Assembly (NCBI RefSeq): GCF_018829635.1
Contig: NZ_JAHKKG010000012.1
Location: 1-64,000, forward strand
Direction of reading: 5' to 3'
Source: Paractinoplanes bogorensis
GTDB taxonomy: Bacteria > Actinomycetota > Actinomycetes > Mycobacteriales > Micromonosporaceae
DNA length: 64,000 bases
Numbering within the stretch: the stretch's first letter is position 1; each line of letters opens with the position of its first letter. The notes beneath the pieces are model-generated. The model was not told the DNA's origin. It saw nothing but the letters and a program-made list of their open reading frames with translations, and searched no databases. Shown here piece by piece: positions 1 through 7,839 of the stretch. The position numbers and the translations under genes were made by a program.

Positions 1-126
1 TGGCGCGGTGTGGCCACCCGCTACGACAAACTCGGCGCTCACTATCAAGCCACCCTCGACCTGGTCGAGATGCTCGACTGGCTACGCGCCGTCCCCGACG
101 GACTTGATCCGCGAGACAGAACCTAG
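1..126 (+). mobile_element. IS5-type transposase, C-terminal tail (partial)
   Basis: Frame 1 is open from the first base to a TAG at 124-126 and gives 41 residues beginning WRGVATRYDKLGAHYQ. That string matches the conserved end of IS5-family DDE transposases (the R-G-x-A-T-R-Y-D-K segment after the catalytic Glu). The gene is cut by the window edge, so it cannot be judged intact or broken. Its stop lies inside the last codons of the convergent methyltransferase gene, and I could not find a terminal inverted repeat in the next 100 bases. This suggests either a very tight insertion or an old remnant. Family assignment is from motif recognition. Confidence 0.7.
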
Positions 127-659
127 GCGGGGACGTGGCCGTTCAGGCGGGCGACCAGCGGGAACGGCCAGTGGGTCAGGCGTACCGGCTCGCGGCGGAC
201 GTCGGTGAAGAGCTGCCCGGCGGTTCGCGTGGCTCGGAACAGGCTCCAGCGCACGTCGTAGATCCAGAGGCGGCCGCCCGGCCGGAGCACCCGGCGCAGG
301 TCGCGCAGGCCGCCGTCCACATTAGACCAGTGGTGCTGGCTCAGCGTCGAGACGATCAGGTCGAAGGTCGCGTCGGGGTAGGGGAGGTCGGCCACGTCGC
401 CGACCGTGAAGGTGACGCCGGAGTTCTGGCTCCGGGCGTGCTCGATCATCTGTGGTGAGAGGTCGACGCCGTCGATGGTCCAGCCGGGTTCGACCTGGGC
501 CAGCGCGCGCGGGACCCGTCCGGGGCCGGTCCCGACGTCGAGGACCCGGGTGCCGGGCGGCAGGTCCAGGGCGTGGGCGTCGGCCACCACGCGGGCGTAG
601 AGCTTGCGGCCGAGGCGCAGGGCGTGCCGGTCGTACTGGTCGGCGTGGGTGAATGCCAT
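123..659 (-). CDS. Class I SAM-dependent methyltransferase (Methyltransf_11 type)
   Basis: This 178-residue protein has the SAM-binding motif I VLDVGTGPGRVP at residues 39-50, a motif II acidic turn GVDLSP near 64, the NSGVTFTVGDVADLPYPDATFD stretch split over motifs III/IV, and RVLRPGG near 124, the order seen in ubiE-like small-molecule methyltransferases. The substrate cannot be read from the sequence. It is transcribed away from a TetR regulator and shares a 109-base control region containing an inverted-repeat operator, so it is probably the regulator's target. The last codons overlap the transposase stop at 124-126, and the C-terminus may therefore have been altered by that insertion. 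Confidence 0.85.
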   Translation of the reverse strand: MAFTHADQYDRHALRLGRKLYARVVADAHALDLPPGTRVLDVGTGPGRVPRALAQVEPGWTIDGVDLSPQMIEHARSQNSGVTFTVGDVADLPYPDATFDLIVSTLSQHHWSNVDGGLRDLRRVLRPGGRLWIYDVRWSLFRATRTAGQLFTDVRREPVRLTHWPFPLVARLNGHVPA

Positions 660-677
660 GATCTACTCCTGAACTCA

Positions 678-704
678 ATGTTCGCTTCCGAACATCGTGT
701 TCGG
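678..704. promoter_or_regulatory. Probable TetR operator, three overlapping half-sites
   Basis: ATGTTCG (678-684) and CGAACAT (689-695) form a perfect inverted repeat with a 4-base spacer. CCGAACA (688-694) and TGTTCGG (698-704) form a second one with a 3-base spacer, sharing the middle arm. The array sits between the divergent methyltransferase (start at 659) and the TetR gene (start at 769). Three alternating half-sites of one 7-mer are the kind of site a TetR dimer, or two dimers, would bind. The binding protein is inferred from position only. Confidence 0.6.
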
Positions 705-768
705 TTATCGTCAGGGCGGTCAACGCGCGGACTCGCCCATCAGTCCCGAACCGCACAGGGGAGCGAAA

Positions 769-1332
769 ATGGCCGGAAACGGAGATCGGCGGGTCCGCCG
801 CACCCAGGCGGCCCTGCGTAAGGCGCTGATCGAGCTGATCGTCGAGCGCGGCTACGAGCGGGTGACCGTGCGCGACGTACTGGATCGGGCCGACATCGGC
901 CGCTCGACCTTCTATGCGCACTACCGCGACAAGGACGCCCTGTTCGGGTCGTGTTTCGAAGACCTCCGCGAAGACCTGGCCCGAGAGCTGAGCCTGCTGG
1001 GCCCGCAAAGCCACGACGGCAGTCACACCGACGGCCAGTCGGGCGACCCGCTCAAACCCCTCACCCTGATCTTCGAGCACGCCTTCCGGCACCCGCAGAT
1101 CTATCGCGCGGTCGGCACCGCCCACCTGCACCCGATGATCTTCGAGGTGATGCGGGAACACCTCTGCACCCACGACGAGCTGCGACTCCCGGTCGACGTG
1201 GCCGCCGAATATCACGCCAGCGCCCTGGTCGGGACCCTCGGCTGGTGGGTGCGGGCCGGCTTCCCGCACGGGCCGGCCGAGATGGCCCGGATGATCCGCG
1301 AGCTGACTGTAGGCGGCATCACGGCCGCATGA
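769..1332 (+). CDS. TetR/AcrR family transcriptional regulator
   Basis: The 187-residue protein has a helix-turn-helix in its first 60 residues (RKALIELIVERGYERVTVRD, then ADIGRSTFYAHYRDKDALF), typical of TetR repressors. The C-terminal ligand domain resembles TetR_C_33-type domains. A longer open frame reaches upstream to 697, but ATG 769 follows a GGGGAG ribosome site and starts just before the HTH, so it is preferred. It is divergent from the methyltransferase and separated by an inverted-repeat array. The downstream dehydrogenase gene starts 25 bases after its stop and could be co-transcribed. The inducer is unknown. Confidence 0.88.
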   Translation: MAGNGDRRVRRTQAALRKALIELIVERGYERVTVRDVLDRADIGRSTFYAHYRDKDALFGSCFEDLREDLARELSLLGPQSHDGSHTDGQSGDPLKPLTLIFEHAFRHPQIYRAVGTAHLHPMIFEVMREHLCTHDELRLPVDVAAEYHASALVGTLGWWVRAGFPHGPAEMARMIRELTVGGITAA

Positions 1333-1357
1333 TCGCTCAGCGGGGCAGACTGACGGC

Positions 1358-2371
1358 ATGCGCGCATTCGTGATCACCGGGCCCGGCCGGTCCGAGGTCG
1401 TCGAGGTCGATCCGCCGGTGGCCGGGGCCGGTCAGGTGGTCGTCGACGTGGAACGGGCCGGTGTCTGCGGCACCGACATGGAGTTCCTCAGCGGTGACAT
1501 GGCCTATCTGGCCAGCGGCGACGCGGCGTACCCGGTGCGCATCGGCCACGAGTGGTGCGGCGTCGTCTCGGCCGTGGGCGACGGCGTCGACCGGGGCTGG
1601 CTCGGCCGGCGCGTCACCGGCGACACGATGCTCGGTTGCGGCCACTGCGAGCGCTGCACCCACGGTCGCCAGCACCTGTGTGCCGACCGCTACGAGATCG
1701 GCATCCGGCACGGCTGGCCGGGCGCGCTGGCCGAGAAGCTGCCCGTGCCCGCCAAGGCGCTGTTCGCGCTGCCCGATGCGGTCGGCCCGACGCTCGGTGC
1801 GCTGGTCGAGCCCGGCGGCAACGCCCTGCGCGCGGTCCGGGCGGCCGACCCGGCGCCCGGCAAGTCCGTGCTGATCATGGGTCCGGGCACGATCGGTCTG
1901 CTGGCGGCGATGTTCGCCCGTGCCCGCGGTGCCGACGTCCACCTGCTCGGCGCGACCGTGGAGTCGCTCGCCTTCGCGCGTGAGCTGGGCTTCACCGACG
2001 CCTGGACCCGCGACGAGCTGCCGTCGACGCCGTTCGACGCGATCATCGATGCGACCAACGCGGCGTCGCTGCCGGCGTTCGCGGTCGACCGGGTCGAGCC
2101 CGGTGGGCGGGTCGTGTGCATCGGCATCTCGGGCGAGCCATCCCTCGTGGACACCCGTCAGGCCGTACTCAAAGATCTCACTCTGGTGGGCATTTTGAGC
2201 GCTTCGGGCGGACTCGGTGAGACCATCGAGGCGTACGCGTCGAAAGCAGTTGATCCTCGTCCCCTGGTCGCCGAGACGGTCGGACTGGACGAAGCGGCCG
2301 ACGTGCTGGCCGGACGGCGGAGCGGCGCGGCACCGAAGATCCATATCGACCCGCGAGGAGGAGCGTCATGA
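1358..2371 (+). CDS. Zinc-dependent medium-chain alcohol dehydrogenase-like protein
   Basis: At 337 residues this is a normal-length medium-chain dehydrogenase. Catalytic zinc ligands are C37 in the GVCGTD motif, H64-E65 in GHEWCG and probably E151. Structural zinc ligands are C94, C97, C100 and C108 in the GCGHCERCTHGRQHLC loop. The NAD(P)-binding loop is MGPGTIG near residue 175. These features fit threonine/sorbitol dehydrogenase-like enzymes that oxidise a secondary alcohol, but the substrate is not evident. Its stop overlaps the start of the next gene by ATGA, so the two are translationally coupled and likely act in one pathway. Confidence 0.88.
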   Translation: MRAFVITGPGRSEVVEVDPPVAGAGQVVVDVERAGVCGTDMEFLSGDMAYLASGDAAYPVRIGHEWCGVVSAVGDGVDRGWLGRRVTGDTMLGCGHCERCTHGRQHLCADRYEIGIRHGWPGALAEKLPVPAKALFALPDAVGPTLGALVEPGGNALRAVRAADPAPGKSVLIMGPGTIGLLAAMFARARGADVHLLGATVESLAFARELGFTDAWTRDELPSTPFDAIIDATNAASLPAFAVDRVEPGGRVVCIGISGEPSLVDTRQAVLKDLTLVGILSASGGLGETIEAYASKAVDPRPLVAETVGLDEAADVLAGRRSGAAPKIHIDPRGGAS

Positions 2372-3555
2372 CCTACGTGGTGGTGGGCGGTGGCCTGGCC
2401 GGCGCCAAAGCGGTGGAGACCCTGCGCGGTGAGGGCTTCGACGGTCCGGTCACGCTGATCGCGGCCGAGACCGATCGCCCGTACGAGCGTCCGCCGCTCT
2501 CCAAGGGCCTGCTGCTCGGCACCGACGAGCCGGAGAGCGTGTTCGTCCACACCCAGGAGTGGTACGACGATCACAACGTCGACCTGCGGCTCGGCGTCAC
2601 CGTCACCGCGATCGACCGCGACGCCCGGGTGGTGCGGACGGCAGGGGGCGACGATATCCCGTACGAGCGTCTGCTGCTCGCGACCGGCTCGAGCCCGCGC
2701 CCCCTTCCGGTGCCGGGCGGAGAAAGAGCCTTCCTTCTCCGTACGTTGGAAGACTCGCACCGGATCTCGGCCGCCGTCACCGCCTCCACACGTGTGGTGG
2801 TCGTCGGCGCCGGTTGGATCGGTCTCGAGGTCGCGGCCGCCGCCCGCACCCGCGGAGCCGAGGTGACCGTGGTCGGCACCGGTGCGTTGCCGCTGCAGAA
2901 CGTGCTCGGCGACGAGATGGGCCAGATGTTCGCCGACCTGCACCGCGCGCACGGCACCGAACTGCGGCTCGGCACCCACGTCACCGAGGTGACCCCGACC
3001 GAGGTCGTGCTGGCCGACGGCACCCGCCTGCCCGCCGACGTGGTGATCGCCGGTGTCGGCGTGACCCCGAACGTCGCCCTGGCGTCCGGCGCCGGGCTCG
3101 CCACCGACGACGGCGTGCTGGTCTCGCCGAGCCTCGCGACCAGCGACCCGGCCATCTTCGCGGCGGGCGACATCGCCGCCGTCGAACACGCCTTCCTCGG
3201 CCGGCGGATCCGCGTCGAGCACTGGGACGTCGCCATCCACACCGGACAGGCCGCCGCCCGCGCGATGCTGGGGCAACCGGTCGCGTACGACCGCCTGCCC
3301 TATTTCTTCACCGACCAGTACGACCTCGGCATGGAATACACGGGCGTGGCCCCGGCCGACGCCGAGGTGGTCGTGCGGGGCGATGTCGCGGGTCGTGAGT
3401 TCATCGCGTTCTGGCTGGTCGACGGCCGGGTCGCCGCGGGCATGAACGTCAACGTGTGGGACGTGGCCGACCAGATCGGCGACCTGATCCGCTCTCGTGC
3501 CGTGGTCGACCCGAAGCGGCTGGCTGACTCGTCCATCGAGTTGTCCTCAGTCTGA
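2368..3555 (+). CDS. FAD-dependent pyridine-nucleotide oxidoreductase (ferredoxin reductase type)
   Basis: The 395-residue protein has two dinucleotide folds: VVVGGGLAGAKA at residues 4-15 for FAD and VVVVGAGWIGLEVA at 143-156 for NAD(P)H. It also has the ATGSSPR hinge at 105-111 and the FAAGDIA FAD motif near 270. The C-terminal part matches the Reductase_C domain found in rubredoxin/ferredoxin reductases that feed P450s or dioxygenases. No ferredoxin or oxygenase gene is adjacent. It is coupled by ATGA to the zinc dehydrogenase upstream and converges, with a 9-base overlap, on the LysR gene. Confidence 0.88.
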   Translation: MTYVVVGGGLAGAKAVETLRGEGFDGPVTLIAAETDRPYERPPLSKGLLLGTDEPESVFVHTQEWYDDHNVDLRLGVTVTAIDRDARVVRTAGGDDIPYERLLLATGSSPRPLPVPGGERAFLLRTLEDSHRISAAVTASTRVVVVGAGWIGLEVAAAARTRGAEVTVVGTGALPLQNVLGDEMGQMFADLHRAHGTELRLGTHVTEVTPTEVVLADGTRLPADVVIAGVGVTPNVALASGAGLATDDGVLVSPSLATSDPAIFAAGDIAAVEHAFLGRRIRVEHWDVAIHTGQAAARAMLGQPVAYDRLPYFFTDQYDLGMEYTGVAPADAEVVVRGDVAGREFIAFWLVDGRVAAGMNVNVWDVADQIGDLIRSRAVVDPKRLADSSIELSSV

Positions 3556-4431
3556 CTCCGTCGCGAAGGCCGTCATCAGGTGCGGGAGCAGGGCGGTCAG
3601 GGCGGGGCTGGGGCGCGGGCGCCAGACCAGGGCGAGCAGCGCGGGGATCCGTACACCCTCGATCGGAATGGCCTTGAGCTGCGGGAAAGCGGTGGCCATG
3701 GACTCGCTCAGCACGCCCAGGCCCAGCCCCCGGGAGGCGAGCTCGGCCACCGCGCCGGGCGCCGACGCGACCAGCGCCACGTCCGGGATCAGCTTCCCGG
3801 CCAGGCACGATTCGTCCAGGACAGCCCGGATCCCGGTGCCCTCGGGCAGGGTGACCAGGGGATAGCCGATCAGGTCGAGCAGCGTCATCCGCTCCCGGCG
3901 GGCGGCTTCGGTGTCCGGCGGGGCCAGCGCCACCAGGCCCTCGCTGACGATGACCTCTGACCGCAGATGCTCCGGAGGCTCGCCGGCCACTCCGACCAGG
4001 GCGATGTCCACAGTGCCGGCTCGGATCCCGGCGACGAGCCGGTCGGAGTTGTCCTCGATCAGGTCCAGCTCGATCGCCGGATGGTCGCGGCGGAAACCGG
4101 CGAGCGCCGCGAAGAGCGGTTTGATCTCGCAACCCGTCACCATGCCGACCGTGAGCTGCCCACGGACCAGCCCGCGCACCTCGTCGACCGCTTGCCGCAT
4201 CTCCGCGGCGGCGTCCAAGGCGGCCTGGGCCCAGGGCAGCGCGGCGACGCCGGCCTCGGTCAGGCGCGCGGTTCGTCCGGAGCGGTCGAACAGGGGCGCG
4301 CCGATCTCGTGCTCCAGCGCCTTGACCTGGGAACTCACGCCGGACTGGCTGATCCGGACGCGCTCGGCGGCCCGGGTGAAGTTGGCCTCCCGGGCGACGG
4401 TCACGAAGTACTCGAGCTGACGCAGTTCCAT
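3547..4431 (-). CDS. LysR family transcriptional regulator
   Basis: The 294-residue protein begins MELRQLEYFVTVAREANFTR, the standard LysR winged-HTH opening, with the recognition helix around SQSGVSSQVKALE (residues 29-41). A periplasmic-binding-like effector domain follows from about 90 and contains the usual LPEGTGIR segment. It is divergent from the small SnoaL-like gene, and an inverted repeat of LysR type lies between them. The pairing suggests autoregulation and control of that gene; the co-inducer is unknown. Confidence 0.9.
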   Translation of the reverse strand: MELRQLEYFVTVAREANFTRAAERVRISQSGVSSQVKALEHEIGAPLFDRSGRTARLTEAGVAALPWAQAALDAAAEMRQAVDEVRGLVRGQLTVGMVTGCEIKPLFAALAGFRRDHPAIELDLIEDNSDRLVAGIRAGTVDIALVGVAGEPPEHLRSEVIVSEGLVALAPPDTEAARRERMTLLDLIGYPLVTLPEGTGIRAVLDESCLAGKLIPDVALVASAPGAVAELASRGLGLGVLSESMATAFPQLKAIPIEGVRIPALLALVWRPRPSPALTALLPHLMTAFATESD

Positions 4432-4443
4432 GACTGCGGATTC

Positions 4444-4461
4444 TAGTTCCCATAAGAACTA
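4444..4461. promoter_or_regulatory. LysR-type inverted repeat
   Basis: TAGTTC (4444-4449) and GAACTA (4456-4461) are perfect complements with a 6-base spacer, the T-N11-A-like geometry that LysR proteins use. The site is 13 bases upstream of the LysR start and about 40 bases upstream of the divergent SnoaL-like gene. Confidence 0.55.
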
Positions 4462-4501
4462 TGCGTTGGACTTGTGGATCGGGCCCGGGCAGGGTGGAGC
4501 C

Positions 4502-4879
4502 ATGACCGAACGTGAGAATGCACAACGTCCCGAAGACCTGACCCGCCTCTTCGTCGAGCGGGCCAACGCCAAAGACGCTGAGGGGCTGGCGCTGCTCTAC
4601 GAAGAGGATGCCGTGATGGCCTATCCGCCGGGTGAGCAGACGGTCGGCCGGGCTGCGATCCAGCGCCTCTGGGCCGAGGCGCTGCCGCACATGCCCGAGT
4701 TCACGCCCGAGCCGCCGCTGCCCACGCTGATCAGCGGTGACCTGGCCCTGACGTCGACGCCGCCGAGCGACGGCGCCGGCGCCCGGGCCCAGGTCGTCCG
4801 TCGTCAGCCCGACGGCTCCTGGTTGCGCGTTCTCGACCAGCCCGAGTTCGTCAGCCCCGGCTCGTCGTCACAGCAGTGA
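4502..4879 (+). CDS. SnoaL/DUF4440-like small protein (NTF2 fold)
   Basis: The 125-residue protein shows the cone-fold signature of SnoaL/ketosteroid-isomerase-like proteins: VERANAKDAEGLALLYEEDAV early, GRAAIQRLWAEAL in the middle and a C-terminal strand pattern RRQPDGSWLRVLDQPEF. Such proteins are small enzymes or binding proteins with no conserved catalytic residue, so the function is open. The start at ATG 4502 follows GGTGGAG; an in-frame extension to 4430 would read through the LysR operator. It is divergent from LysR and overlaps the convergent rpf-like gene by 12 bases. Confidence 0.75.
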   Translation: MTERENAQRPEDLTRLFVERANAKDAEGLALLYEEDAVMAYPPGEQTVGRAAIQRLWAEALPHMPEFTPEPPLPTLISGDLALTSTPPSDGAGARAQVVRRQPDGSWLRVLDQPEFVSPGSSSQQ

Positions 4880-5419
4880 CAGAGGCTGGCCGGGATAGAT
4901 GCGATGCGGGCTGGACAGAGTGGCCTGGTTGAGGCGATAGAGGGCGCGCCAGCCGCCCGGGAAGCTGATGCGCTCCGCGATGAGGGCGAGGGTTTCGCCC
5001 GGGCGCACGGTGTAGACGCTGCCCTTAGCAGGCGCAGCGACGGGCTTCGCCTCTTTCGCCTCGGCGACGTCATACTCCTTGGTCGACGAGGCGCGCCGGC
5101 CGCAGGTGGGCCACGCGCCCAGGCCCTGACCGTCGCGGACGCGCTCGGCGATCGCGATCTGTTCGGCTCGGGTGGCGTCGTCGGCGGTGTGGGCGAAACG
5201 GGATCCGCCGTAGGCGCGCCACGTGCTGCGGCTGAACTGCAGGCCGCCGTAATAGCCGTTGCCGGTGTTGATGCCCCAGTTACCGCCGGATTCGCACTCG
5301 GCGATCGCGTCCCAGTTGACGTCCGGTCCGGCCGAGGCCGGTGGTGCGGCCGCAAGCGGCCCGATCAGGGCGGCGGCCAGGGCGAAAACGATGCGGGCAG
5401 ATGTGCAGACTCGTGCCAT
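4868..5419 (-). CDS. rpf: Resuscitation-promoting factor-like lytic transglycosylase with LysM
   Basis: The 183-residue precursor has a signal peptide (hydrophobic residues 9-25, AxA site near 28-30) and an Rpf domain at 32-107 starting VNWDAIAECESGGNW; E43 in CESGGNW is the expected catalytic glutamate. A C-terminal LysM domain (about 134-183, YTVRPGETLALIAERI) follows a linker. Rpf enzymes cut peptidoglycan outside the membrane and promote exit from dormancy; LysM binds glycan. ATG 5419 is preceded by GGAGGG. A long 5' leader carries a c-di-AMP riboswitch, so expression is probably tied to c-di-AMP. Confidence 0.92.
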   Translation of the reverse strand: MARVCTSARIVFALAAALIGPLAAAPPASAGPDVNWDAIAECESGGNWGINTGNGYYGGLQFSRSTWRAYGGSRFAHTADDATRAEQIAIAERVRDGQGLGAWPTCGRRASSTKEYDVAEAKEAKPVAAPAKGSVYTVRPGETLALIAERISFPGGWRALYRLNQATLSSPHRIYPGQPLSLL

Positions 5420-5435
5420 GACAGTGGTCCCTCCA

Positions 5436-5606
5436 CGCCTGCGAGGTCAGCTGTCGGGTTCGGGCTGAGGCGCCCGGCCGCCGTCGTTCTGCGGCTTCAC
5501 CCCGAGGCGCGCGGACGCGCCGAGGAACGTGGGTCCCCCGCTCCATGCCATGGGTGTGAGTCCCGTCGGGCGGTGGCAGGATTCGGCGTTGCCGCCCGCG
5601 GTGTCC
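5436..5606 (-). promoter_or_regulatory. c-di-AMP (ydaO/yuaA-type) riboswitch
   Basis: On the minus strand the leader of the rpf-like gene contains the hallmark blocks of the ydaO class in order: CGCCGAATCCTGCC (about 5577-5590), GCGGGGGACCCA (about 5529-5541), CGGGGTGAA (about 5495-5503) and the 3' end GACAGCTGACCTCGCAGGCG (5436-5455). It ends about 17 bases before the start codon, next to the ribosome site. Riboswitches of this class are known to sit upstream of rpf and other cell-wall hydrolase genes in actinobacteria and to turn expression down when c-di-AMP is high. Exact ends are approximate. Confidence 0.88.
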
Positions 5607-5733
5607 GCGATGCGCGGACCGGGCCGGGCCTGGGCCTCCACGGGCCCGGCACCGGCCGGATCGGTATGGGATCAAACGGATCGAGACTAACCCGCCGAGC
5701 GGCTTCCGGGGCTCTGATGCAGAATCCAGAACC
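5607..5733. other. Intergenic region between rpf riboswitch and enoyl-reductase-like gene
   Basis: This stretch separates two divergent genes and must hold the promoter of the riboswitch transcript and that of the gene at 5734. The second has CAGAAT eight bases before its ATG and no clear ribosome site. I see no further structure. Confidence 0.4.
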
Positions 5734-6972
5734 ATGACCGACCCCGCACGTGATCACGATATCGTCGTCTACGGAGCCTCCGGATTCGTCGGCGTGGTGA
5801 CCGCCCGCTACCTCGCCGAGCACGCCCCGGCCGGCACCCGGCTCGCCCTGGGCGGCCGCTCCGAGCAGCGCCTGGCCGCCGTACGCGACAAGCTCGGCGT
5901 CGACTGGCCGATCGTCGTGGCCGACGCCGACGAAACCGAGGCGCTGGCCGAGCTGGCCGCGTCGACGCGGGTCGTCGTGACCACAGTGGGTCCCTATCTC
6001 AAATACGGTAAGGCGCTGGCGGCGGCCTGTGCCGAGGCGGGCACCGACTACGTCGACCTCACCGGCGAGGTGCTCTTCGCTCGGCACAGCATCGACGCCA
6101 ACCACGAGACGGCGGTCCGCACCGGGGCCCGCATCGTGCACTCCTGCGGCTTCGACTCGATCCCGTCCGACCTCGGCGTGCACGTGCTCGCGCAGCAGGC
6201 CGCGGCCGACGGCGCCGGCGAGCTGGCCGACACCACCATGGTCGTGACCAGCATGCGCGGCGGGATCAGCGGCGGCACGATCGACTCGATGCGCCACCAG
6301 CTCGACGTGGTCAAAGAGGATCGTGGCCTGCGCCGGGTGGCCGCCAGCCCCTATTCGCTGAGCCCCGACCGCACCGCCGAGCCCGAGCTGGGCCGTCAGG
6401 GCGACACCGCCACGGTCCGCGGCGCCGAGGTGCACCCGTCTCTGCGCGGCACCCTCGCGCCGTTCTTCATGGCGTCGTACAACACGCGGGTTGTCCGCCG
6501 CAGCAACGCTTTGACCGATTTCCGATACGGCCGCAGCTTCCGATACCGCGAACTGATGAGCGTCGGCAGTTCGCCGCTCTCACCGGTCGTGGCGAACGGC
6601 GTCAAGCTGGGCTTCGGCGCCCTGATGGCCGGCCTGATGCTGCCGCCGACGCGTTTCGTGCTCGACAAGCTGCTGCCCAAGCCGGGCACCGGCCCGAGCG
6701 AGCGCTCCCAGCGCGACGGCTACTTCACGATGGACTTCTTCACCACCACGACGACCGGGGCCCGCTACAAGGCGCGCTTCCGGGCCCAGGGCGATCCCGG
6801 TTACGGCGCGACCTCGGTCATGCTCGCCGAGTCGGCCCTGGCCCTGGTGCACGATCGCGACGCCCTGCCGCCGTCGGGCGGCGGTGTGCTGACGCCGGCC
6901 ACGGCCCTCGGCGACGTGCTGGTCGAGCGGTTGCGGGTGGCCGGCGTCGAAATCACGGCCCAGCGGCTCTGA
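5734..6972 (+). CDS. Saccharopine dehydrogenase-like / trans-acting enoyl reductase family protein
   Basis: The 412-residue protein opens with a Rossmann motif IVVYGASGFVGVVTARYLAEHA (residues 10-31). It also carries the family blocks LGGRSEQRL, TTVGPYLKYGKALAAACAEAGTDYVDLTGE and HSCGFDSIPSDLG. This is the saccharopine-dehydrogenase-like family that includes mycobacterial Rv2449c and the trans-acting enoyl reductase Rv2953 of phthiocerol lipid synthesis. A lipid substrate is therefore plausible, but the neighbours give no support for a particular pathway. It stands alone and converges on a TetR gene with 22 bases between stops. Confidence 0.85.
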   Translation: MTDPARDHDIVVYGASGFVGVVTARYLAEHAPAGTRLALGGRSEQRLAAVRDKLGVDWPIVVADADETEALAELAASTRVVVTTVGPYLKYGKALAAACAEAGTDYVDLTGEVLFARHSIDANHETAVRTGARIVHSCGFDSIPSDLGVHVLAQQAAADGAGELADTTMVVTSMRGGISGGTIDSMRHQLDVVKEDRGLRRVAASPYSLSPDRTAEPELGRQGDTATVRGAEVHPSLRGTLAPFFMASYNTRVVRRSNALTDFRYGRSFRYRELMSVGSSPLSPVVANGVKLGFGALMAGLMLPPTRFVLDKLLPKPGTGPSERSQRDGYFTMDFFTTTTTGARYKARFRAQGDPGYGATSVMLAESALALVHDRDALPPSGGGVLTPATALGDVLVERLRVAGVEITAQRL

Positions 6973-6994
6973 CCGTCGGGGCCGGCCGTCGGGA

Positions 6995-7636
6995 TCACGG
7001 CAAGGCGGGTCTGATCGTGCTGGTCAGGGCCACGGCGATCCGGGTCAGGTGGTCGGCCAGCTCGCCCGGGTCGCCGGCCATGTCGTGCGAGATCCAGTCG
7101 ATGATCACCTCGCTGAGCCCGGAGACCAGCGCGAGCAGCGTCCGCTGGTAGCCGACCGGATCGTCGGGTTTGCCCACCGCGCGCTCGAGCACGGCCGCCA
7201 CGAACTGGGCGTCCTCGCGCAGCACGCCGCGCCGCCGGGTCTCCATCCGGGGTGCGTTCACGTAGATGACGCGGGCGCTCTCCGGATGACTGGCCAGCAT
7301 CTCGACCAGCGTGTGCAGCGCCGCCCCGAACAGCTCTTCCAGGCTGGCCGGCCGCTCGGGCACGGCCCGCCCGACGCCGCGCAGCAGCCACTCGTTCTGT
7401 TCACGGTTCACCCGCAGCAGCAGGTCGGCCCGATCATCGAAATGCTCGTAGAAGTATCTTTTGGACACCTTTGCCCCGGCGCAGATGTCGGCCACGGTGA
7501 CGTCGTCGTAGTCCCGCGTGCCGAACAGGTGCACCGCCGACGCCACGATCCGTTCGCGTCGCTCGTTGGCCCGCTCCTCGCGCGATCGCCCCGCGTAGGT
7601 CTCGCCCCGCCGGGAGGTCGTGGTCTGTTCCTCCAC
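6995..7636 (-). CDS. TetR family transcriptional regulator
   Basis: The 213-residue protein has a TetR HTH around residues 20-70 (ERRERIVASAVHLFGTRDYD, then AGAKVSKRYFYEHFDDRADLL). The C-terminal domain is of the general TetR_C type. An open frame extends to 7687, but GTG 7636 is preceded by TAACGT with a 7-base gap, a leaderless promoter pattern found repeatedly in this window, so 7636 is chosen. The divergent neighbour is a GNAT acetyltransferase. Confidence 0.82.
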   Translation of the reverse strand: MEEQTTTSRRGETYAGRSREERANERRERIVASAVHLFGTRDYDDVTVADICAGAKVSKRYFYEHFDDRADLLLRVNREQNEWLLRGVGRAVPERPASLEELFGAALHTLVEMLASHPESARVIYVNAPRMETRRRGVLREDAQFVAAVLERAVGKPDDPVGYQRTLLALVSGLSEVIIDWISHDMAGDPGELADHLTRIAVALTSTIRPALP

Positions 7637-7643
7637 GCCGTCA

Positions 7644-7649
7644 ACGTTA
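7644..7649 (-). promoter_or_regulatory. -10 element for leaderless TetR mRNA
   Basis: TAACGT on the minus strand ends 7 bases before the GTG at 7636, and no Shine-Dalgarno is present. Transcription would start at or next to the start codon. Confidence 0.4.
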
Positions 7650-7839
7650 CGACTACGCCGATCACCCGATCCGGCAACCCTCCACATTGGTCAACTACGG
7701 AGTGTGCAAGATCCGCATCATCTCGCGATTCGCCTCGGGACGGTAGCGACTATCCGACGTTGTCGGCATGACCAATCCCTCACCGGCTTCATATGCTGCG
7801 CTACTGGCCGCAACCGGTCCTTACGGGCAGGATTCAATC

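Noticed and set aside
322..1377. A 351-codon minus-strand frame spanning the methyltransferase and TetR genes
   Set aside because: It crosses the divergent promoter region and is antisense to the TetR gene; the 123-659 and 769-1332 frames have recognisable domains.
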